Source: Phycomyces nitens (lineage: Eukaryota > Mucoromycota > Mucoromycetes > Mucorales > Phycomycetaceae). Taken from it: DNA of 64,000 nucleotides. The stretch spans positions 2,418,001-2,482,000 of the forward strand of contig JAHRBC010000004.1 of assembly GCA_022702545.1 (NCBI GenBank), in the 5' to 3' direction. A program made the position numbers and the translations under genes. Each line of letters begins with the position of its first letter. Positions within the stretch are counted from its first letter, which is position 1. Under the pieces are notes generated by a model, which had not been told where the DNA came from, ran no database searches, and was given only the letters and a program-made list of their open reading frames with translations. Positions 12,170 through 23,740 of the stretch are shown one piece after another.

Positions 12170-13858
12170 TTATTCGTTCAAGACACTCTCGAGAGCCTCG
12201 GTCTCCTTGCTGGGAAAGAGCTGAGCATCAGACCAGACAGGAGTGACGAGAGGAGCATCGGGAATGCCAACACCAGCACAACCACCCTGGGCAGTCCAGT
12301 CATCGACACGCTTAAAGTCGTGGCGCTTCCAGAGCTGCTCAATGGCATCAACAAAGCTGTCGACCATCTCAGGAGTGTGGCCGGGAGTGGGGGTGATTCT
12401 GAGACGCTCATGGCCAACGGGAACAGTAGGATAGTTGATACTCTGGACATAAATGCGATGGTCAGACAGCAGTTCATCAGAGGCCATCTTTGCAGCAGCA
12501 GCATCGCCAACCAGGACAGGCACAATGTGGGAAGGATTGGGTACTACTGGGATACCAAGGTCAGCCAGACGGCTCTTGACAGTGCGGGTGTTGAGCTGCT
12601 GTCTCTGGCGCTCGAGATGGGAACCCTTGAGATACTTGACGGACTCGAGTGCTCCTGACACAACAACAGGGGGAAGGGAAGTGGTGAAGATGAAACCGGG
12701 GCCATAAGAGCGCACCAGATCAACAAATCCGGCTGAGCCAGCAATGTAACCACCAACAACACCAAACGCCTTTCCAAGAGTACCGGTAATGATATCAATC
12801 TCATCCATGATGCCTCCATTACCCATGGTAGGATGACGGGAATTAAGATCATAATCAAGATGTTCGGCTACACCAGCACCGCGGGGTCCGTACATGCCCA
12901 CCGCATGAACTTCGTCGAGAAAAGTGATTGCTCCGTACTTCTTGGCCAGGGCAACCATCTCGCGGATAGGAGCAACGGAACCACACATGGAATAGACAGA
13001 TTCAAATGCAATGATCTTTGGGACCGAGGGGTCTGCGGCTTGTAAGAGTTGTTCGAGATGGGCCATGTCGTTGTGACGGAAGATTTTCTTTTGGGCACCA
13101 GAGTGTCGCATACCCTGAATCATGGAGGCATGGTTGAGTGCATCAGAGAAGATGATGCAGCCCGGCAGACGGCTTCCCAATACAGACAGGGTATCGTCGT
13201 TGGCTACATAACAAGACGAGAAGACAAGAGCACCTTCCTTGTGGTGCAAGTCTGCTAATTCTGACTCTAGACGGAGGTGGAGATCTGCGTTACCAGCAAT
13301 ATTGCGGGTACCACCAGCACCAGCGCCATAACGATCGAGTGTACGCCTGGGAAAATAATTATTATAAGATTAGAAATTTTTTTTTGGGTCAACATTTATT
13401 TGGTAAATAATGTGACTACTTGTAACTACTACTTACTTCATGGCATCCTTAAGAACCGGACTTCTTCCCATGCCAAGATAGTCATTAGAGCACCATACAT
13501 TGACTTCATCTTCAACACTGGCTGTGTGGGCAAGAGGGAACTTTTGGGCAAGGCGGTTGATGTTGTTAAAGTAACGGTAGCTCTTGTCCTTGTGCTTCTT
13601 CTCCAATTCTTCACTGTAGAATGCCTCATAGTCAAATGCCTTTTTGGCTGGGACTACAGCAGCCTGGGCCGGCTTGGCTGTGGCAGAGAAGGAGCGCGTC
13701 TGGATTGCCTTTCCCATAACAGGACACTCTTGTGCTCTGGTCATGAGCATTGAGCGGGATGAGGGCACGGCAGCCTTGGACAGGCCACGGAGAGTAGAGG
13801 CTGAACTGGCATGGAGGAAGGGACATGCCTTCTTGGCGTGCATGAGAACAGATTCCAT
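12170..13858 (-). CDS. HEM1: 5-aminolevulinate synthase, mitochondrial
   Basis: Condenses glycine and succinyl-CoA to 5-aminolevulinate, the first and rate-limiting step of heme synthesis in the mitochondrial matrix. Two exons, 13858-13437 and 13346-12170, encode 532 residues, a normal length. The N-terminus is rich in Ala/Ser/Arg without acidic residues, as expected for a matrix presequence. It holds two CP heme-regulatory motifs: ACPF (Cys12) and ECPV (Cys45). The catalytic core starts near residue 85 ([20 protein letters not shown]). [34 protein letters not shown] and [18 protein letters not shown] are all intact; the PLP lysine is about residue 333. The ATG at 13858 was preferred over a codon 93 bases upstream because the presequence and CP motif begin there. 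The two CP motifs suggest heme control of import or activity, as in other ALAS proteins. Confidence 0.96.
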
Positions 13859-14821
13859 TGAGTAAAGTGGGGAGGAAGGGGTGGAAAGAGTGAGCTTTGG
13901 GCGGGGAGGAAATTGAAGGGAATATTTATACCATGGATTTTTGCACTGCAAAAATTATTACCTGGACCTATCACAAAACTTTAAAATCCCGGTCAGAGAC
14001 GGGTTTTGTCCAACGAACCCTGGTCCTTTGGTGGCCATGGCAAGGGTAGGTTGTAATGCTTTTGGGTGACCAGATTCTGATTTATTTGTTCTTTTCTTAT
14101 ATTTTATTTATATTTTTCATATTTTATATTTTATTCTAGTAAATTATATGATAGGATATAATATATATATATATGTATATAATTGGTCCAGAATGCCTCC
14201 TTTAAATTCTCAAGTTCATTATATTGTTTCAATAGCGTCGTTTCAATTGGCTTTGAATGGGCTCATACGTTTGGCCAACCAAACAGTTCTTGTCCATTGG
14301 GAAGCAAATAGGGGTATAATTCAAACCACGTGTCAACCATACAGGATGCTCCAATTGCCTGGCTATTTTTCTCTCAAGACATCCAAACATTTGTAAGCAC
14401 TAGATTATCGCTGTCACACTAAATACAAAGGGGTTTTTTTATTTGAACGAATATTGTTGAGTCATCCATGGTCCTTTCCAATAGTGGATAATACTTTTGT
14501 CCAATTGAAACAATACAATTCGCAATTGCCAGATCAGATCCCAACAGAACCAGGTAGGTTGGAATGATTAAGTGCAGAATACAGCATTCAGATAAGCGTT
14601 GCACGGACCAAGAAGGACTAGCGGCCACACTGTATATATATTATATTATATATTATATATTATTATAATATATTATACATTATTTACACATTCACATTCA
14701 CACAATAATAATAATAATAATAATAATAATGAAAAAATGGGCATTTTTTGTATCTTTTTTGTCAAAAACACATTTTATAAGTAAGAAAAAATCAAATATA
14801 TTTGGTTTTCTTTCTTTTAAT
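13859..14821. other. Promoter of the ALAS gene and 3' flank of eS10
   Basis: No gene supported. Next to the ALAS start (13860-13915) is a purine-rich, GGGG-containing stretch on the plus strand, so pyrimidine-rich on the coding strand. Beyond about 14090 the DNA becomes TA-rich, with TA runs at 14160-14182 and 14632-14682 and an AAT run at 14703-14730. Upstream activating sites for ALAS could lie in the GC-richer block at 13980-14060. Confidence 0.5.
14703..14730. repeat. (AAT)n microsatellite
   Basis: Eight or more consecutive AAT units about 100 bases beyond the eS10 stop codon. Confidence 0.9.
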
Positions 14822-15485
14822 TTACTCGCGACGACCACGGCCTAGAACAAATAATAGATGGTGGATCAGTATATCAATTGACTTACTTATCAATGAAACC
14901 TACCCATTCCACCACGGAACTCGGGCTTAAAGTCACCAGAAGCACCCTCCTTGCGTCTGTAATCATCACGGTCACCACGGGGACCACGGGCACCCTCGCG
15001 ACCCTCGCCAAAGGCACGACGAGGAGCAGCAGGACGGGCAGCCTTCTTCATGGTGGCAGGGACGATTTCCTGGGGCAAGTGGAGGTACTCGCGGAGGTAG
15101 TTGATACCCTCGTCAGTGAGAGTATAGTAGTAGAACTGCCACGAGAACTGGGTCTTGACGAGACCCTTGGAGGTCAAGGACTGCATGGCCTTGATGACCT
15201 CGAGGTTGGGGACCTCGAGCTCAGAGTGCTTGGGAGCGTTGAAGTCCTTGGCAGCGACCAAAGCACCGTCTATAATATACGTAATTGGAATTGTGAGGAT
15301 TATTACAATTTAACTATAACAATTTGAACACGCATTATGTATATATATACACATGTTGAATTGCGTTTATCTAATGTCCAAAATGCATATACATATTGTA
15401 TATAAATGCATTAATACTATATTAGATATGTACCCTTGAAGAGAGCCTCGTAGATGACTTTTCTGTTCTGCTTAGAGATAAGCAT
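14822..15485 (-). CDS. RPS10: 40S ribosomal protein eS10
   Basis: Small-subunit ribosomal protein at the mRNA entry region. Three exons, 15485-15434, 15269-14904 and 14841-14822, give 145 residues. The reading [20 protein letters not shown], then [38 protein letters not shown] and [12 protein letters not shown] follows eS10 throughout. The C-terminus is Arg/Gly-rich and ends GRGRRE, where arginine methylation of eS10 occurs in other eukaryotes. The short first exon and tiny last exon are easy to miss; both junctions keep frame and use GT/AG. Divergent from the Trm82 gene, with 731 bases between the two start codons. Confidence 0.95.
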
Positions 15486-16216
15486 GTTGTGACTAGGAAG
15501 AATGAAAATGATGAGTATCCATCTAGATACAAGGCACTGAGGGGGGGTTGTCTCTCTCTCTTTTTTTTTTTAATCGTCAAAAAGGGGAATATCGGTTGGG
15601 TGGATTCATCCAAAATTGGTCGTTATCCATCCGTTGTTTGTAGTGCTGTTGGTTGTGCTGTGTAGGTGTGTACGTTCAAGGTAGGTCTACTTACAACGCG
15701 GTGATGAAAGAGGGCGTGCATCGGATCCACCTCTCTATCGTCCCTATCACTCTTCTCCCCACCACTCCCCTCCACTTGGCTACTCAGATCCTCAATCGAT
15801 TCCCGGAATGTTGCGTCACAGAGTGTCCGGGCCGGACTAGACCAAGTAACAAACCAAGGCAGTTTGTTGAAAGCATATTATTTTGATATACAATTTTGCC
15901 ACATAAAATTGTTATTATTATTAGTATTATTTGTTACTATTATTATCTTTTTTTTTAAAGAAAATAATATTAGTCAAGCAAAACTCTATTAAAACAAGCG
16001 TATGTGCATGCATGTGCATAAACCCTTTTTGTCTTGTATTTACTTGTAATACACTCTTGCAATGTCGTTTGGCCTTAATTATTTGATAGTCACAGTTGCT
16101 TGCATTTTTTTCCAAATAAGGTTCAAAAAAAAAGAAAGATTAGAGGGACAAAGAGAGAGTGAGAGAGAGAAACAACAAAAAAGAGGGTCTTTTTTGTTAA
16201 AGTATTATTATTGATC
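15486..16216. promoter_or_regulatory. Divergent promoter region, eS10 (-) and Trm82 (+)
   Basis: The two start codons face away from each other across 731 bases. The middle (15690-15850) is GC-richer than its surroundings, with C-rich and CTCC-type tracts. The flanks are T-rich (15555-15571) or AT-rich (15890-15960). No specific factor site can be named with confidence. Confidence 0.5.
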
Positions 16217-17872
16217 ATGGCTCATCGTATTCCATTTACCACCATTGCTCACAACCCAGTCAAACCCGAGCTTACCCTTGGAAATGGCACTGAATTCTTG
16301 GTGGTCAACACAAAGTAAAGACATTTATACATTTATACATGCTGCTAACGCTTGACACCTGCAGCACCGGAGCACTCTTGAAACCCTATGGTAGTCAGGA
16401 TCGCAAACAAAAATATACAGAAAAATTCAGCCATATTGCCTTTTCAACCGACGGCACCTTGATGGCCACCACAAGCGCCGAAGAAAAGACGATTAGCATA
16501 TGGAACACCAGCGACTGGAGCTTGAAGCTCACCAGGTAGTCTATTTGTCCATTTACGGATATTGGGCTCAAGAGGTCAATTGATACGAATTACAATCATA
16601 GAACCGCAAACAAGCGCGTCAATGCAATGCAGTTTGACAAGGACGCCAGCCAGGTTATCGTGGCTGACAAGCACGGCGATGTTACTTGGTAAACTAGAGG
16701 TGGTTTGGGAACGAGGTGGTTTGGATATTAATGTTCGATTGAATGGGTCAGTCATTCGATCAAGGACGGATCTGAAGAAGACAAGGCCACACCTATTCTT
16801 GGCCACGTCTCAATGCTGACAGATATGGTACTCAAAAGCAAGATATAAGGATATGGTCTAAGTAGATGACTATAGATCTTGACACCCGACGAGAAGTACG
16901 TGATTACTGCTGATCGTGATGAGCATATTCGTGTCAGTCGATTCCCCAATGGCTACAACATTGAGAGTTTCTGTCTCGGCCACACCGAGTAAGGCTTATT
17001 TGATTATTGTGTTGAACAAGTGAATTAAGAAGGATAAACTAGTGTTGTTACCTTGGTCCGTATTCTTCCCTGGAACTCTGATATCCTTGTCTCTGCTGGT
17101 GGCGACAGCACTCTGCGTACCTGGGACTTTGTCAAAGGAGCTCAGATCCAGTGCTTGGATATCAAGAGCTACATTGCTTCCTTCACCCCCGAAGTATGTT
17201 TACAAGTGCATGATTCGTTTTTAAAAAAAAAGAGAGACACTTTCTAATACATTGATTAGGCTGCAGATGAGAACTCAAAGGATCCCATGATCAGTGCTAT
17301 TGGATTCAGCCCAAAGACACATCAGATTGTTGTTTGCTTTGCAAAGTAAGTACATTACAACCCTTTTTCGCTGGCTGGCTAATGAATGCAACAAAGGACT
17401 GCCGCAATCCTCGTATTCAACTGGAATGAGTCTGAAAAGACCATTGAATACCAGTACACACTAGAGACTGTGGGCCCTGTCCTTGATCTTGTCTATGACC
17501 TTGGAGGTCGTTTGTGGGTATCCATGGCACCCAACGATGAATCTCAAGACCTTATTGCCGTGTACACCAACACAGATGACAAGGTAACAATCTTATTGAT
17601 AAAACCAAAGCATTTTTTTTGTCTAACCCCCCTTTTTAGTTGGAACGCGTAGAAAGCAGCAACCCCTTGGTTGCACAGATCAATGGCTGTGAGGCTGGTT
17701 TGGGTAAGAATTGACCATTGTCCACAACAATGTGTATTTACAATGTTTTCTAGTCGACAAGATGCCCAACCTCTACAGCATCTTTGGCCTCCGGAAATTC
17801 CTCGATGTGCCAGAACAGCAAGAAGTCGAAAAGTCAACTGGCAGCAACAAAAAGCGGAAAGTTGAAAACTAA
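16217..17872 (+). CDS. TRM82: tRNA (guanine-N7)-methyltransferase non-catalytic subunit, WD40 (Trm82/WDR4)
   Basis: Partner of the Trm8 methyltransferase; together they make m7G46 in the variable loop of several tRNAs, mainly in the nucleus. I read about nine exons with very short introns (roughly 16315-16364, 16536-16607, 16693-16757, 16829-16875, 16992-17042 and later ones). Family-typical pieces are [61 protein letters not shown] followed by [16 protein letters not shown], then [11 protein letters not shown] and [13 protein letters not shown]. The [11 protein letters not shown] block is diagnostic of Trm82/WDR4. The C-terminus ends KKRKVEN, a classical monopartite nuclear localisation signal, which fits the nuclear role. 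Predicted length is about 410 residues, normal for the family. The start ATG lies 32 bases after a T-rich leader. Confidence 0.9.
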
Positions 17873-18148
17873 ATAATAATAATAATAATGATAATTATAT
17901 ATATATATATAAATAAAAAGACACTCTCTTGCTTGAACGTGCTATAAAGAAGAGCATATGAATACTTGTATATTTTGTTGCTGCTGTTTTCTTTTTCTTT
18001 TCTTTTTTTTTGGTGGTATGAAAGAGAGAGAGCTATATATATATAGATAAAAGTCTCTGGCAATAAGGAAAATGACATCCAGGTCATTCAGATGTAATGA
18101 GAATAAGAAATAGTAAATATGGATGTGGGCGTGTGTATGTTGAGTTGA

Positions 18149-20375
18149 TTAGCTCAGGTCTCTGTATTCAGCACTTTCTTCAATCTCCAAAAGTCGTGCT
18201 GAATTTCTCTTTGATCCTCCTGGTCCGTCGTCTCTCTTGATAAAAAGTGGTAATAGCTCACGTCCATCAGAACTAGGACGGGGGGAAGTGATGGAGGAAG
18301 CAGTGGGAATCTCGATTTCAATGGCATCAGCGTCAAAGTCATTCTGGTGCTGCTGCTGATGGTGGTGATTATAATGGCCTGGAAGAGCATCGTGGGCAAT
18401 GTTTCCAAGACCCGTCAGGATGGTGCTGAGAGTAGAGTCACCGCGTCTGTGGCCTGCTGCAAACCCAAAGTTTTGGCGAGTAGGAGAACTGGGGAGTTGT
18501 ATTGCGGCATTGCTGGTCGTTTCTTCGTTCATTCGATCGACTAGTTGCGAAGTAAGCGATATGCCACGGAACATTGAACTCCTGCGTCGATGGCCCCGAG
18601 CAGCAGCGGCTGCAGTTGTCTGACGATCCTCGGGGGACATTGGCATGATGGGTGTCCGGAAACTGACGCTGGCTCTGGCAGCATTGATCGGCAGGCCAGA
18701 GAGGCGATTCTGGGCCTGCTGGGCTGTGCGTCTGGGAAAGATGTCGTTTTGAGGATCTCTGAGGATAGACACGGTATGGTCTTCTGGAATTGTCTGGGAA
18801 ACAGAGCCAGATTGGCTTGGTACTGGGTTGTTGAATCCAGCTGTTCCATCATTCTGAAGAGACAGCTCTGGAGGACGTTTGTCTCTTTTAGAGGTAATAA
18901 AGTAGACTCCTAGGAATTCAATTGCACATCCTGTCATAAATCTGGGTGGATCGGGTTAATTACAAGAGGTGTACAGCCTAATGTTACTTGCCTGGATGTC
19001 TGGTCCATGCTCATGCCATCGAAATCATGGTACAGAACCGCACTTCCAATGATGGCAGAGATGGTAAAGAGTACAAATTGGGTGGGAATGACTTGGGTGG
19101 ATTCAAAGCGCTGGAGGGCTTTGTTGAGGTACTTTATCTGTAGCACGGCAGTTACAACCAGGGTAATGATGAGGATATAGGAGACTGGGTATCTATTTGG
19201 TATTATTTTAAGCAACCTAGTAATTCATCTGTAATCACCAAATAATGCTAAACTTACGTGAACATTGTCAAGAAACTTAGACTCAAAAGGGAAGAAACAC
19301 TCTTTGTGCACAATACAGTGTAGCCACCTTGAACAAATAACATTAGGTCAATATACTCGGTTGTTAAAGTGCTTAATTTACCATAGATTGCAACCAGTCC
19401 AAGGTCAATCATGATACTCTTGGTACCATACAGAGGAGACAATATCGTCAGAGCCATTATTGCTGCTCCCGTCAAGCTGAAATAGACCAAGGATCGTGTT
19501 TGGGTCAAGGCTTCCACAATCATGTCTGGCAAAAACTATACAAGAGTCAATGATCTTATAGAGAGACATTGCAATCCAAGGGACCCCCCTTACCGCCGTT
19601 TCTTCCGAGTTTGAACTAAATACAACAGTGGCAGCACCCACAACAGCAAAAATGACACCCAGGAAATCCCGTCCTCTAAAGGCTTCCTTTAACATGAGAG
19701 GAGCCAGGATTACATTGGCAACCAGAGTAGTGGTTCCAAGTGGTGCAATTGTGGAAGCAGGCGCAAATCCATACGCTTTTCAAGCAATTAATTTATATAT
19801 TTATATATGTATATGTATATATGTATATTCTGTGGGATTTACTGAGCTTTCTACTTACCAACAAAGTTGCCTACTTCTCCAAGCACCATTAGGGAAATGC
19901 CCAGCCACCACAATTTGGACTTTAGATAGTCAGACTCTCCACTCTTGGTCTGTTCCTGAGCCATGGCAATGATTAGTTTGCGGTGTTCGGCTTCCTCTTC
20001 CTCAGTTCGTGAGACGTCTTCGGAGGTGCGTGGGGAAGAGTATCCGTCGTCAGGAAAGAATTCACCTCCCGCATACGCACTCTGGGAAGTGGCTATCCAG
20101 CGAGGCGGTTCATCCATATTGGCAAAGTAGTTTGCCATTTGATGTTCTTGGATTTTGTTGTGCTGTAGATGGGATTAGGATGGATGTGTGGAGAGATTTG
20201 GTTGCTTACAGCTAGCTTTTGGACATTCAGAGCTACAGAGATCAATGCCTAGAAAATATGATTGTGAATCCCTTGTCTGGTTTGAATCCTGACTTACATT
20301 TCCACACACGGAAACCAGGACACCGATAAAGGCATTATAAGCAATATCGCTCTCTGCTGGCTCTGGGGTCCCCAT
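18149..20375 (-). CDS. NIPA-family (DUF803) magnesium transporter-like membrane protein
   Basis: NIPA proteins are multi-span membrane proteins, several of which move Mg2+ in other eukaryotes. The start exon reads MGTPEPAESDIAYNAFIGVL and continues VSVCGN, then a 13-codon exon ALISVALNVQKLA, then HNKIQEHQMANYF. Core blocks KLWWLGISLMVLGEVGNF, AYGFAPASTIAPLGTTTLVA, LKEAFRGRDFLGVIFAVVGA, KSVSSLLSLSFLTMFTYPVSYIL, ALQRFESTQVIPTQFVLFTISA and SAVLYHDF match the NIPA core, with about nine hydrophobic segments. Two parts are unusual: a Glu-rich hydrophilic loop after the first membrane segments, and a cytosolic tail of about 250 residues with a His/Gln run and many Ser/Pro, probably regulatory. Roughly nine exons, total about 600 residues. 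The Mg2+ substrate is inferred from the family. Divergent from the coiled-coil gene at 20934. Confidence 0.9.
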
Positions 20376-20933
20376 TAGCAATATTATTAGAAATATTTAA
20401 ATAAAATAAAAAAAGGGTGTATTTGTGCCAAAAGGAAGCGGCGAAAGAATAAGAGAGCTAAGCACAAGAGGTAGCAAGACAGAAAAATAAACAGGCCAAT
20501 GGTATTTACACCTGGCCAGGCACCACATATAAATGTGCCCATACAGCTGCGTATAATTATAGCCACCTATAATTATAGTCCAATATACATTTATTTGCAA
20601 TCTTTCTTGAATGCAATGGCTGGAAAACACACCATGTTGGTAATTGCCTTTTGGAGTCTAGGTAACCAAGCGCACGAGCTCCTAATAAATACACTTTGGC
20701 CACCATTGGCTGCTGTACTTGGAAAGAGATTGCCTGTTTGTTATAATCCTGGAATTATATTGATAATTTCCATCATCTTAATATTGCAACAAATCAGCCA
20801 AAATATCCTTCTTCTTTCTCTTGTTTGATTCTCCTCTCTCCTCTCCTCTCTCCTCTCCTTCCTTCCGTCCTTCCGTCCTTCCCCTTTCCCTCCAACTGCT
20901 GCCTCCTACCTTGATCGGCAAATATAGCTAACC
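20376..20933. promoter_or_regulatory. Divergent promoter region, NIPA gene (-) and coiled-coil gene (+)
   Basis: 558 bases between two opposite start codons. The side next to the plus-strand gene (20820-20915) is an almost pure pyrimidine tract built of CTCTC and CCTTCCGT units, a common fungal promoter feature. A partly palindromic TATAATTATAGCCACCTATAATTATAG sequence-type repeat lies at about 20552-20578. Confidence 0.55.
20822..20890. repeat. Pyrimidine tract with tandem TCTCC and TTCCGTCC units
   Basis: About 70 bases of C/T only except for a few G, made of short tandem units, ending about 45 bases before the next start codon. Confidence 0.85.
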
Positions 20934-22877
20934 ATGAGCGTTCAGGCCGCCGTGGCTTTCCTCAATAAATCCCCCAGTGGGCCAACATCAAATCCAATAA
21001 AAAATGGACCAGGACCTCTTGCAAAACTCAAGACTTGGAAACCCCCAATTGATGAACGAAAAAAAGAACCCAGGCAGATAAAGCCAATTAGCAGCGTATC
21101 TTCTGTGCGCAACATGTTTGTCAATCAGGCAACAAATGAACCTCCCCTACCCCTCATACCTGCAAAACACCAACCGGCTCTAAATAAGTCTATCCAAACA
21201 CCAGTCCCACCCGTGGAACCCTTACCACAACCACAACCACAATCAAAACCCGAAAACCATCGCAAGCCAAAAACCGTAACATCCCACAGTTCGGCTATTG
21301 GTCGGATAACCGAGGACCTCGAGGCTCTCTACAAAGAATCACTCGATGAATATTCCCTAGCAACCGAGAAAATTCAGCAGCTGGAAGCAGATATCGAACG
21401 ATACTCTTCCAATGTCACCAAAGCCCGCGATTATGAGATCCGTGTCGAGTATCTCGCCCAGAAACTCGAGCAGGTCTCCGAGGAAAGAGACAACCTCGAA
21501 CAGGAACTGATGATGTACCGTCAAAGAGGCGGAACCAGTCTAGACACACCCGTATCCGCCGTATTTGATCCTCTCCCCAATGCATTCGCCCAAAGCAGTC
21601 GTTCTATTGCCAGTCAAGAGAAAACCAGACTTTTGGATCTTCAGGAGGCTGAAAACGAGGCGTTCCTGACCGGTATCCTTGATGCTTATGAACAACACTC
21701 GACCGACGATCCTGATGATTATCAACAGATCGTCCCGGCCACCCACAATGAACAGGCCGCACAAGAGATCGCCCGTCTCACAGAACAGCTTCTGGCCTGT
21801 GACCGGGGCGTACAGATGACTGTGGAGAAATATGTCACCGAGCTCGAGAAGGAGCGTCTGGAAACAAAGGCCTTGTCAGAAGTAGTAAAAAAACAAGAAG
21901 AGCTGATTGTTCGGTTGGAGAACAAACTCCAAGGCATGCCACCAGTAAAAGAGGTAGCGTAAAAAGAAAAAACTTAAAGATTGATATAAACTATCCAATT
22001 ATTGTATACCTCCAATTATCTTTGTAATAACAATCATTCAATAATAATAATACCCCTTCCATTTATCTGTTTATTTCAGTTATCATCGTCTGCTGTGTCT
22101 AAAGAGCTACAGGATCCCATTAAGCGTATTTCACAGGTATCGACTGGCAATGAGGATCTTTTACGTGAACAAGTCGAGCTCCAACGGATCGAAATCGAAG
22201 ACAAGCAAGAGATGCTGACTCACTTGCTTACCGAGAGAAACAGCCTCTTGAGAATCTCCAATGATCCTTCCAGACCCTCGTCTGTTAGGTCCTCTATCGA
22301 TGTCCTGGCCGAGTTTGCTCGTCCTGGCCTGACCATGTCTGGAAACAATAGCAGCACAAGCTTATTGGATTCCATTCGGACATCTGCCTATTCTCAGCAC
22401 CCATCTAGATTTTCACGCAGCAGCCAGGGAATCTTTACAGAGCCCCACATGAGCCGTTCCATGACTCCTCCTCCAAGTGGTCCACCTGCCATGCCTCCTC
22501 CTCCTGTCCCATCTCAAAAGGCCTCGCGCCGTAACTCGATGGAGAGTCTACATGCCTCCACTTCCACCTCATCATCGTCTGGATCCTGGTCTTCAAATGA
22601 GTACGAGAACACCCCCAACCAAGCTCAACATGCACCTGTGTATGAAGAGTACAAGGCAGTCAATTACGTTCAGCACACACCCACAATTCTGTCTGACCCT
22701 CCAATGCCTCTTTACGATTCTCCTGTCGATAACTATCGCCACTTTGAAGCAAACCAGTCAAAGACATCCTCCATGTCCTCAACTTCCTTTTTGCGCCTCA
22801 GTAATGGCCCAGCCGATATTCTTGCCAAAGAGCCCAAGAAACACAGTAGGTTTTGGAAGGCATGGAAGCAAAAATAA
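20934..22877 (+). CDS. Unknown coiled-coil protein with a proline/serine-rich C-terminal half
   Basis: Two exons, 20934-21957 and about 22080-22877, joined in frame at GAG|TTA, give about 605 residues. I do not recognise a named family. Residues 1-60 are basic, with PLAKLKTWKPP followed by a KK/R-rich stretch; 65-110 are Pro/Gln-rich. Residues 115-205 and 275-340 form heptad-rich coiled coils (EKIQQLEADIERYSSN, VEYLAQKLEQVSEERDNLEQ). A third coiled coil opens exon 2 (NEDLLREQVELQRIEIEDKQ). The C-terminal half is Ser/Pro-rich with a PPPPVP-type stretch that could bind SH3 or WW domains, and it ends in a basic HSRFWKAWKQK. The architecture resembles fungal polarity, cytoskeletal or spindle-pole scaffolds, but this is only a resemblance. 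The intron is 120 bases with a polypyrimidine end. Confidence 0.75.
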
Positions 22878-23144
22878 AACCAATTGAGGTCTAGACAAAC
22901 CAACCTTTTTCATCGCTGTATAATACTCCCTTTTCATTCCATTCTTTTATTACTATATTTCTCTGTTTTGATATTATTATTATTATTACTACTATTATTA
23001 TTATTACTTGACATTTCCCCCTTTCTTCTTTTCTTTTTGAGTAGTGTACAGCAAACGCGTTCCTATGATTTATACATAAACTGGCATATTTTTATACATA
23101 TATATATATATATAAAGCACATTTATATATCTTTTTCTTTGTGA

Positions 23145-23740
23145 TTATCCCCATGCGGCAGTGGTACAGTAATTGATTATAAGATGGCCATCCGTATTGA
23201 AGCACTAATTACGACCGGTAAGTACATCTACCTATACTAATCTGATTACCTTGTGGAGTGTGGCCACCGTGGCATCTGGGGAAGGAGAAAATGCACTGTT
23301 GATATAGAGAAACTAGCGTTTTTTTGTTTTTAAAAAAGGGGGGTATATCAAATGTAATCAGCATATACAGACTTACAAGAGGATCAGATCCTTGATACTT
23401 TAGCTCTTTACGAAGAAACTGGATTACAGTCTGAAATTTATTGGATGCTGTTATTTTGTAAAAGCTCTGTTTTAAGATTGGTGCATTTCCTATTGCCCTG
23501 AATCGCACAATAACTAATGATGCCAACCATGCGTAACAGTTAATCAGCTGTTGTCAAGATTCCAATCCTCCAAAAAAAAAGGCACTAACCTTTGGATGTG
23601 TCTTTTTCTTTGTGCATGGCAAGCACTTGCTCAAACGTCTTTCGTTCTATAGGTGCAGGATCCTTCATCTCATCATCACCATTAGACAGAGATTCCTGAC
23701 TGGCTTCTAATGACACTGTCTCTGTGTTGATTACATCCAT
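23145..23740 (-). CDS. ATG12: Autophagy-related ubiquitin-like protein Atg12
   Basis: Ubiquitin-like modifier joined through its C-terminal glycine to Atg5; the conjugate, with Atg16, acts as the E3 for Atg8 lipidation on the forming autophagosome. Four exons give about 136 residues: first exon 23740-23590, the others about 23515-23378, 23313-23251 and 23204-23145. The first 50 residues are an acidic, disordered leader. The conserved domain begins VIVRFRAIGNAPILKQSFYK and continues VIQFLRKELKY, then FLYINSAFSPSPDATVATLHK and CFNTDGHLIINYC. It ends TTAAWG with the free terminal Gly needed for activation by Atg7. No residues follow that Gly, as usual for Atg12. The third and fourth exons are only about 20 codons each, so they are easily lost in automatic annotation. 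Confidence 0.95.

Noticed and set aside
12158..12858. Long antisense frames across ALAS
   Set aside because: The opposite strand has an unbroken ALAS with all catalytic motifs; these are shadows.
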